This document shows positions 58,759 to 64,000 of a DNA stretch of 64,000 nucleotides, in pieces. A model generated the notes under the pieces. That model saw only the letters and a list, made by a program, of their open reading frames with translations, was not told the DNA's origin and did not search any database. The stretch comes from Eretmocerus hayati (taxonomy: Eukaryota; Arthropoda; Insecta; Hymenoptera; Aphelinidae), in the NCBI GenBank assembly GCA_029851415.1, contig CM056743.1, positions 89,626,501 to 89,690,500 on the forward strand. Reading direction: 5' to 3'. Each line of letters begins with the position of its first letter. Positions within the stretch are counted from its first letter, which is position 1. A program made the translations under genes and the position numbers.

Positions 58759-59579
58759 ATTTCACAATTCTTTCTATGTGGTTGACTTCCATTCATGTAG
58801 CTCATCTCATTGTGGGTCTCGGCCTCTATGCCGATTCTTCCAGCTAAGAGCCCAACAGCATGAGCAGATCTGAGAAGATTTCCTCTTCTAAAAACCTACA
58901 GGATTCCAAAATTCATCATCAAAAATATCGAGCCTTGGTTTTTATTCGTTCTTGGTTGTTGCTTCGCGTACCCCAGTGGCACCTATTCTCATCTGAGCCG
59001 CTCATTAATTCACTATTACGGGATTCCAGTATTTGTCTTTTTCTTTGCGGACTCCGGTGGCACTCGATCTCATCGGAACCGGTTATCAATTCTGATTTTT
59101 TTCATGCACATTTCAAGTATCCCCATATCTCTCCTAGTGTTTTCATCGATCCGAACCCTTCTCCCTATGCTGCCCCATGTTATCGGTCTAATCCAAAATA
59201 TCCTAATGTTCTGCAATAGTGGACACACGCCACATTTCCCTACAATGGTAGGCTCATTTTTCAATCTCCTGCCAGTATGAGCACATGCCCCATTTTTCCA
59301 CAACTATGAGCCTCCACTACTTGAACAATCTTTTCTCAGAGCGTGCTGATCGATCAATGATCCCATATATCGAGCTTCAATCACATCATATAATTCATTG
59401 TTTCATGTTCTTTACCTATCTAAATAATAGGGAAGACGCATGTGTCAGATGAAAAATATCTGATCTATTCTATCGATTGTAGGGATAGATAGATTATTTT
59501 TGGTAAAGGCATAATAATTTTAAAATTAGTATTCTTTTTTTGCGAACGAATTGAAAATGAATTCGATTTTGAGGCCCGT
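58759..59579. other. Intergenic, no gene seen
   Basis: A 119-codon frame at 58860-59219 contains two imperfect direct repeats (RVPQWHLFSSEPLINS and RWHSISSEPVINS). No known domain is recognised. Confidence 0.35.
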
Positions 59580-60757
59580 TCAAGAATGGATAATTTATGT
59601 ATGTATATAGACGAAAAAGATAATGATTTTTGATACTTTCGGAATCCCCCGATGTGGTGGCCCCCACACGGCAGTGACATTCCCGATTATGTGGAATATA
59701 CGATGTGAAAATAGGGAAGTCTCATCAAATCCAATTCTTTTCCCATTCGGTAGTTGGTGACGAGGAAATCAAAGTTACAATACAGTTTTTTTTTCTGAAG
59801 CCGATAAGTATTTTTTCTTAATGATTGAAAATCGTTCTATCTCGGGTCCCGATTCAAATTGATGTCACGTGGTTTGCGGTACTCTCGAGCGCCTTCATTC
59901 GGTCATCAAAAAATGACGTTGAAGAACGCAATTTCGACGTCATTCCAGCAGCAGCAGAAAGGGAGCAAAGAGCCGGTTTATTTATTTTGTGAGAAAGTTT
60001 CCGCCAGCTTGGAGCCTTGTCTGACGTTGCGGATAAGTTGATTCGAATAATCGGTGCTGGTGGTGAACACATTAGTGGCTGACACAAGATATTTCTTCTG
60101 GTTAAGAATATGTCAACACTGGCTTCAGTGCAGGTTATGTAGCACTGGAATAATTTTTCGGTCAGACAAAAATCCTACGAGTGCAAAAGTCAACACCGAG
60201 TTCTCATTCTCCATGTGTTTGTTTTCCTATCAGATAAGTATTCTACTTAGTGAAAATGGAAAATCAATCAAATATACAGAACTCGCTGGCTGAACATCCA
60301 ATGTTCAGCCAGGTATTTCTTATTCCATAGTTGTCAATGTTAAGACGTCATGGTGCATGCTGCACCAATCACTTATAAATTGCTCTGTTGGAAGAGAATC
60401 CTCTGTCACTTGATTTGAGATCATCGCCCTAGATTGATAAAAGATGGAACGCTCTTGAAAAATTCAAGTACCAAATTTCAGGAATTTCAAGTCAAGTCAG
60501 TTCTAAGGCTAGAATCAAAAGATTCTCCATGCTACTCTAGGGCACCACTACTGCACCACTCAGTACTGATATTGTAAACTAGTGTTGGTTCCTTGGTAAC
60601 GTTATTGCCATACTCACAACGTAAACTGTAACAACCTCTTCAAGTCAACCAATCTGAAGCATAATAGAAGGAAGAAATTGGTACAGTAAGTGAGAAGAGC
60701 TAGTTTATAACAATATGTGATTCAAAGGAATGATTGAGTGTGACTTTTTCATTGCAG

Positions 60758-61114
60758 ATTAGATCAGCACAGATAGGAAGTATTTTTGATGGAGATGGCT
60801 CTTTATTCATATTACAGGAAATGAAAAATGCTGGTATTTGGACTCTAAAAATATGTAATGGCAGATATACCTCACACTATCAGTCTCATGAAAGAACATC
60901 CTGAGTCCACTCCGATATCACTGATACTGTCACTGACTTCAATACTGCGGGAGATGGAATATATAGCAGGCAAGCTCTCCAGCATGTTATAGGAATAGAA
61001 AGAATTATTGAAGTGCATCTATTATGCCATGATTTGCTTGGTATTGATGCAATCTGCAATAAAAAAGTCTCACTTAATCATTTTTCTGATTTACATATTG
61101 TTATGAGCTAGCTC
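60758..61114 (+). pseudogene. Exon-like frame in foldback core, one internal TGA
   Basis: A good 3' splice-site context (GACTTTTTCATTGCAG) ends at 60757. From 60758 one frame runs 48 codons to a TGA (60902-60904), then 69 further codons without a stop to TAG at 61112-61114. The sense is protein-like: IGSIFDGDGSLFILQEMK, then DITDTVTDFNTAG and GIERIIEVHLLCHDLLGIDA. I do not recognise the family. The last codons overlap the right arm. It could be a captured gene fragment or a decayed element protein. Confidence 0.35.
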
Positions 61115-61504
61115 TTTTTACTTACCGTAACAACTTTATCCTTCTATTATGCCTCAGATTGGTTGACTTGAAGAAGTGGTTACAGTTTACGTTGTGAGTA
61201 TGGCAATAACGTTACCAAGGAACCAACACTATTACACAATATCAGTACTGAGTGGTGCAGTAGTGGTGTCCTAGAGTAGCATGAAGAATCTTTTGATTCT
61301 AGCCTTAGAACTGACTTGACTTGAAATTCCTGGAATTTGGTACTTGAATTTTTCAAGAGCGTTCCATCTTTGATCAATCTAGGGCGATGATCTCGAATCA
61401 AGTGACAGAGGATTCTCTTCCAACAGAGCAATTTATAAGTGATTGGTGCAGCATGGACCATGACGTCTTAACATTGACAACTATGGAATGAGAAATACCT
61501 GGCT

Positions 61505-61735
61505 GAATATTGGATCTGTTCACTTCAGGTGTTCGCCTCCCCTTGTTGTATTCAAGGATCCGAATGCTTTACTGGGTTTTGGGGCTGGACAGGTGGGAAA
61601 ACATTTTACTTTAGCCTGCCAATTACATGTTCTTTAGTATTGAGTGAGGTCAGTGATACCAAGACCTGAGCGGTTCCATCCTATCCAATGTATTCCAATA
61701 TACCTGAGACCTAAAGAGAAAGGGTAGTCTTTTCA
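61505..61735. other. Extra segment in one foldback arm
   Basis: This stretch is present only in the right arm of the 59580-62450 foldback. The flanks rejoin at the left-arm counterpart near 60290-60310. It is either a later insertion in the right arm or a deletion from the left. No inverted ends are obvious. Confidence 0.5.
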
Positions 61736-62450
61736 CCCAGAATCGAGTTCTGTATATTTGATTGATTTCCCATTTTCACTAAGTAGGATACTTATCTGAT
61801 AGGAAAACAAAAACATGGAGAATGAGAACTCGGTAATGACTTTTGCACTCGTCGGATTTTTGTCTGACCGCAAGATTATTCCAGTGCTACATAACCTGCA
61901 CTGAAGCCAGTGTTGACATATTCTTAACCAGGAGAAATATCTTGTGTCAGCCACTAATGTGTTCACCACCGGCACCGATTATTTGAATAAACTTATCCGC
62001 AACGTCAAACAAGGCTCCAAGCTGGTGGAAACTTTCTCACAAAATAAATAAACCGGCTCTTTGCTTCCTTTCTGCTGCTGCTGGAATGACGTCGAAATTG
62101 CGTTCTTCGACGTCATTTTTTGATGACCGAATGAAGGCGCTCGAGAGTCCCGCAAACCACGTGACATCAATTTGAATCGGGACCCGAGATAGAACGATTT
62201 TCAATCATTAAAAAAAAAATACTTATCGGCTTCAGAAAAAAAAACTGTATTGTAACTTTGACTTTCTCGTCACCAACTACCGAATGGGAAAAGAATTGGA
62301 TTTGATGAGACTTCCCTATTTTCACATCGTATATTTCACATAATCGGGAATGTCACTGTCGTGTAGGGGCCACCACATCGGGGGATTCCGAAAGTATCAA
62401 AAATCATTATCTTTTTCGTCTATATACATACATAAATTATCCATTCTTGA

Positions 62451-64000
62451 GAGCGCTGTGGTCTCGCAAATAATCCCCCCTAACATGAACTTTGGAACTA
62501 TGAGCGATTGTCTCAACTACGGGTTGATCGTACCAATACCCCTGAAAACCATCCTCTTTTTTCCTAGTATTCGTCTGTCTAAATCAGCAATTTTCTGAGG
62601 ACGCCCCACACTGTGGCGTCAAAGATGATCCTTCTTAGCAAATATTCCGACATCATAGACAATTCTCTCAATGACACATAAACCATGTGAATGTCCCTAA
62701 AACATCATATCCATTGTGTATTCAACCACATGTGCAATTCAAATCCTCAAGGGCGCACGCTGGCCTCATGAATGATTCACCTCAGCATAAAGTTCAAAAC
62801 CACAGGCGATTCCCCCGAATCTTAGGTTAACCATGTAAGTATTCTCAAGAGTCATCATTTTCATTATGTTTTCAACCATATAAATTGTCAATTCTCTGAA
62901 GACGCACGCTGGCCTCATAACTAATGAAATCAAATCTTATCAATTATTATTCCTCCAAGGATCGTTCATAGTGCAATAAATAGTTATTCCGATTACGGTG
63001 TATCCGTCATTTCAAATTCTTCTCGAATTATTTCACATTTGACTTGCTCATTTCGTGGCATATTTTCTGGATGCAGTGGAATCATTCTACTTTTAGATGT
63101 CGAGAACATGAGCTTGACCTACTGCTCTGTTCTTTAAACTCTCTCGCAAAGAGTAGTTCATATCTGTGTTGGAGCATTTATTCCTGGTCTTTCATTCGTT
63201 ATTCATTTAACGGGAACTAGAGTATTTACTACAATGGAGTGTGCATTTGGCTTTTAGACATGATAATATTGACTCATTCAGCTTTCTAGCGTACAATTTC
63301 CATCTTATTCAATCACTATCATTAATTGAGACAAAAGGGTCTCAGTTATATCAGTTAATAACAACAATTAAGAGAACTTTGCAGTTACTTATCATCTGTG
63401 TGATACGACATTGCCTTGATCTAAAGTTTGCTTTGCGTGATGCGCCACATCGTACCACAATTCCTTTTGTATCTTACAAATCTGTCGTATTATGTTTACT
63501 TTCATTACAGTAATTCAGTTCCCTCATAAGCTCAACCGTATCTCAACCGCAATTCTAATTACTTCTCAATTAACTTTCGATACGTTCAGTTGAATTCTCA
63601 TTATTCTATACTTTGAGATTATCGCGGGAATTTTTCCTTTGTTATAACCCTGATTACAATTTATTTGATTATTCCAGTGCCATTGATCTGAGATATTTTC
63701 ATCTTATGTGCAGTGGAAAGGAATATTTTGATTCGCGAATACCGTTGACTTTGCTTCTGCTCTTAGATTCAGCTCTGAGTGAGGCAATATTGCCCCAAGT
63801 TGAAGACTCATTCGCATAGTACTGCTATAGGTTTTGTCACTACACTGCTTCCGTATGAATTCATGATCCCACAGGCTTTGAATACCGTCATATATCCCCA
63901 CTATCAAATTAATGCAGTTTTCTCCAAGAAAACTACGATGAAGATTTTATTCTTCGTCATAATACCCGATGGATTCCTTTTAAAATACCGTTGCGTGCCC
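62451..64000. other. Intergenic, no gene seen
   Basis: Degenerate direct repeats of about 130 bp centred on GACGCACGCTGGCCTCAT (near 62590, 62753 and 62900) are visible. Frames are under 90 codons. Nothing else is recognised. Confidence 0.4.

Larger units (their letters stand above)
59580..62450. mobile_element. Very large foldback with exon-like core
   Basis: The ends are TCAAGAATGGATAATTTATG and its complement. The left arm (59580 to about 60720) pairs with the right arm (about 61085-62450). The right arm has about 230 bp more (61505-61735) that the left lacks. The left arm instead has a small local palindrome, GGCTGAACATCCAATGTTCAGCC near 60288. The core of about 360 bp is unique and largely open in one frame. 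No target duplication was found. Confidence 0.8.

Noticed and set aside
59859..62170. Pairs of similar frames (MMSRGLR and VVNTLVADTRYF)
   Set aside because: Again the same sequence in the two arms of one foldback; no evidence of coding.

Overview
This is a eukaryotic, almost certainly animal (arthropod-like), repeat-dominated window. It shows no bacterial gene organisation, no operons and no long host gene. Nearly every recognisable coding sequence belongs to a retroelement: several non-LTR retrotransposons (LINEs), one nearly complete Ty1/Copia LTR element, one Penelope-like element (PLE) and one or two solo LTRs. Between them lie unusually many long inverted-repeat (foldback) elements. The arthropod guess rests on the mix of an R1-clade LINE, Jockey/CR1-type LINEs, an RTE-like LINE, a Copia element and a GIY-YIG PLE. 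I cannot name the species.

Layout, left part. 1-1.4 kb: truncated LINE copy A. 1.4-4.7 kb: non-coding DNA with palindromic AAAGGGCGTAA motifs and a CTAGT motif array. 4.7-9.1 kb: an R1-clade LINE on the minus strand plus a second 3'-end fragment, both bounded by (GA/TC)n. 9.6-15.6 kb: a decayed LINE with coiled-coil ORF1, split by a 1.4-kb foldback. 15.6-18.6 kb: LINE tails and LINE copy B, the same family as copy A. 18.6-20.4 kb: a decayed RTE-like LINE. 20.7-22.3 kb: a foldback with a second foldback nested in it. 23.5-24.2 kb: an older foldback. 24.7-25.2 kb: a third R1-clade 3' fragment. 25.4-26.9 kb: a PLE with a 16-bp target duplication.

Middle and right part. 27.4-36.5 kb: a Copia element on the minus strand, with nearly identical LTRs. 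It carries a 500-bp palindromic insertion with a 15-bp target duplication. 38.9-39.6 kb: solo LTR. 39.6-45.7 kb: gene-poor AT-rich DNA. 45.7-46.3 kb: an LTR- or promoter-like segment. 46.3-47.7 kb: a foldback whose core looks like a terminal coding exon. 48.6-50.0 kb: an open LINE reverse transcriptase. 50.0-51.1 kb: three tandem units of about 350 bp. 56.2-58.8 kb and 59.6-62.5 kb: two more very large foldbacks, the second with an exon-like open frame in its core. The rest is non-coding.

The elements form layers. Younger ones sit inside older ones and several insertions can be read exactly: foldback in LINE with CTTG duplicated, palindrome in Copia with 15 bp duplicated, PLE in an open frame with 16 bp duplicated, foldback in foldback with the empty site kept on the opposite arm. 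The most interesting signals are the foldbacks with long arms, apparent 4-bp duplications and coding-like unique cores; the palindromic hammerhead-like insertion; and an apparent preference of the R1-clade LINE for (GA)n microsatellites.
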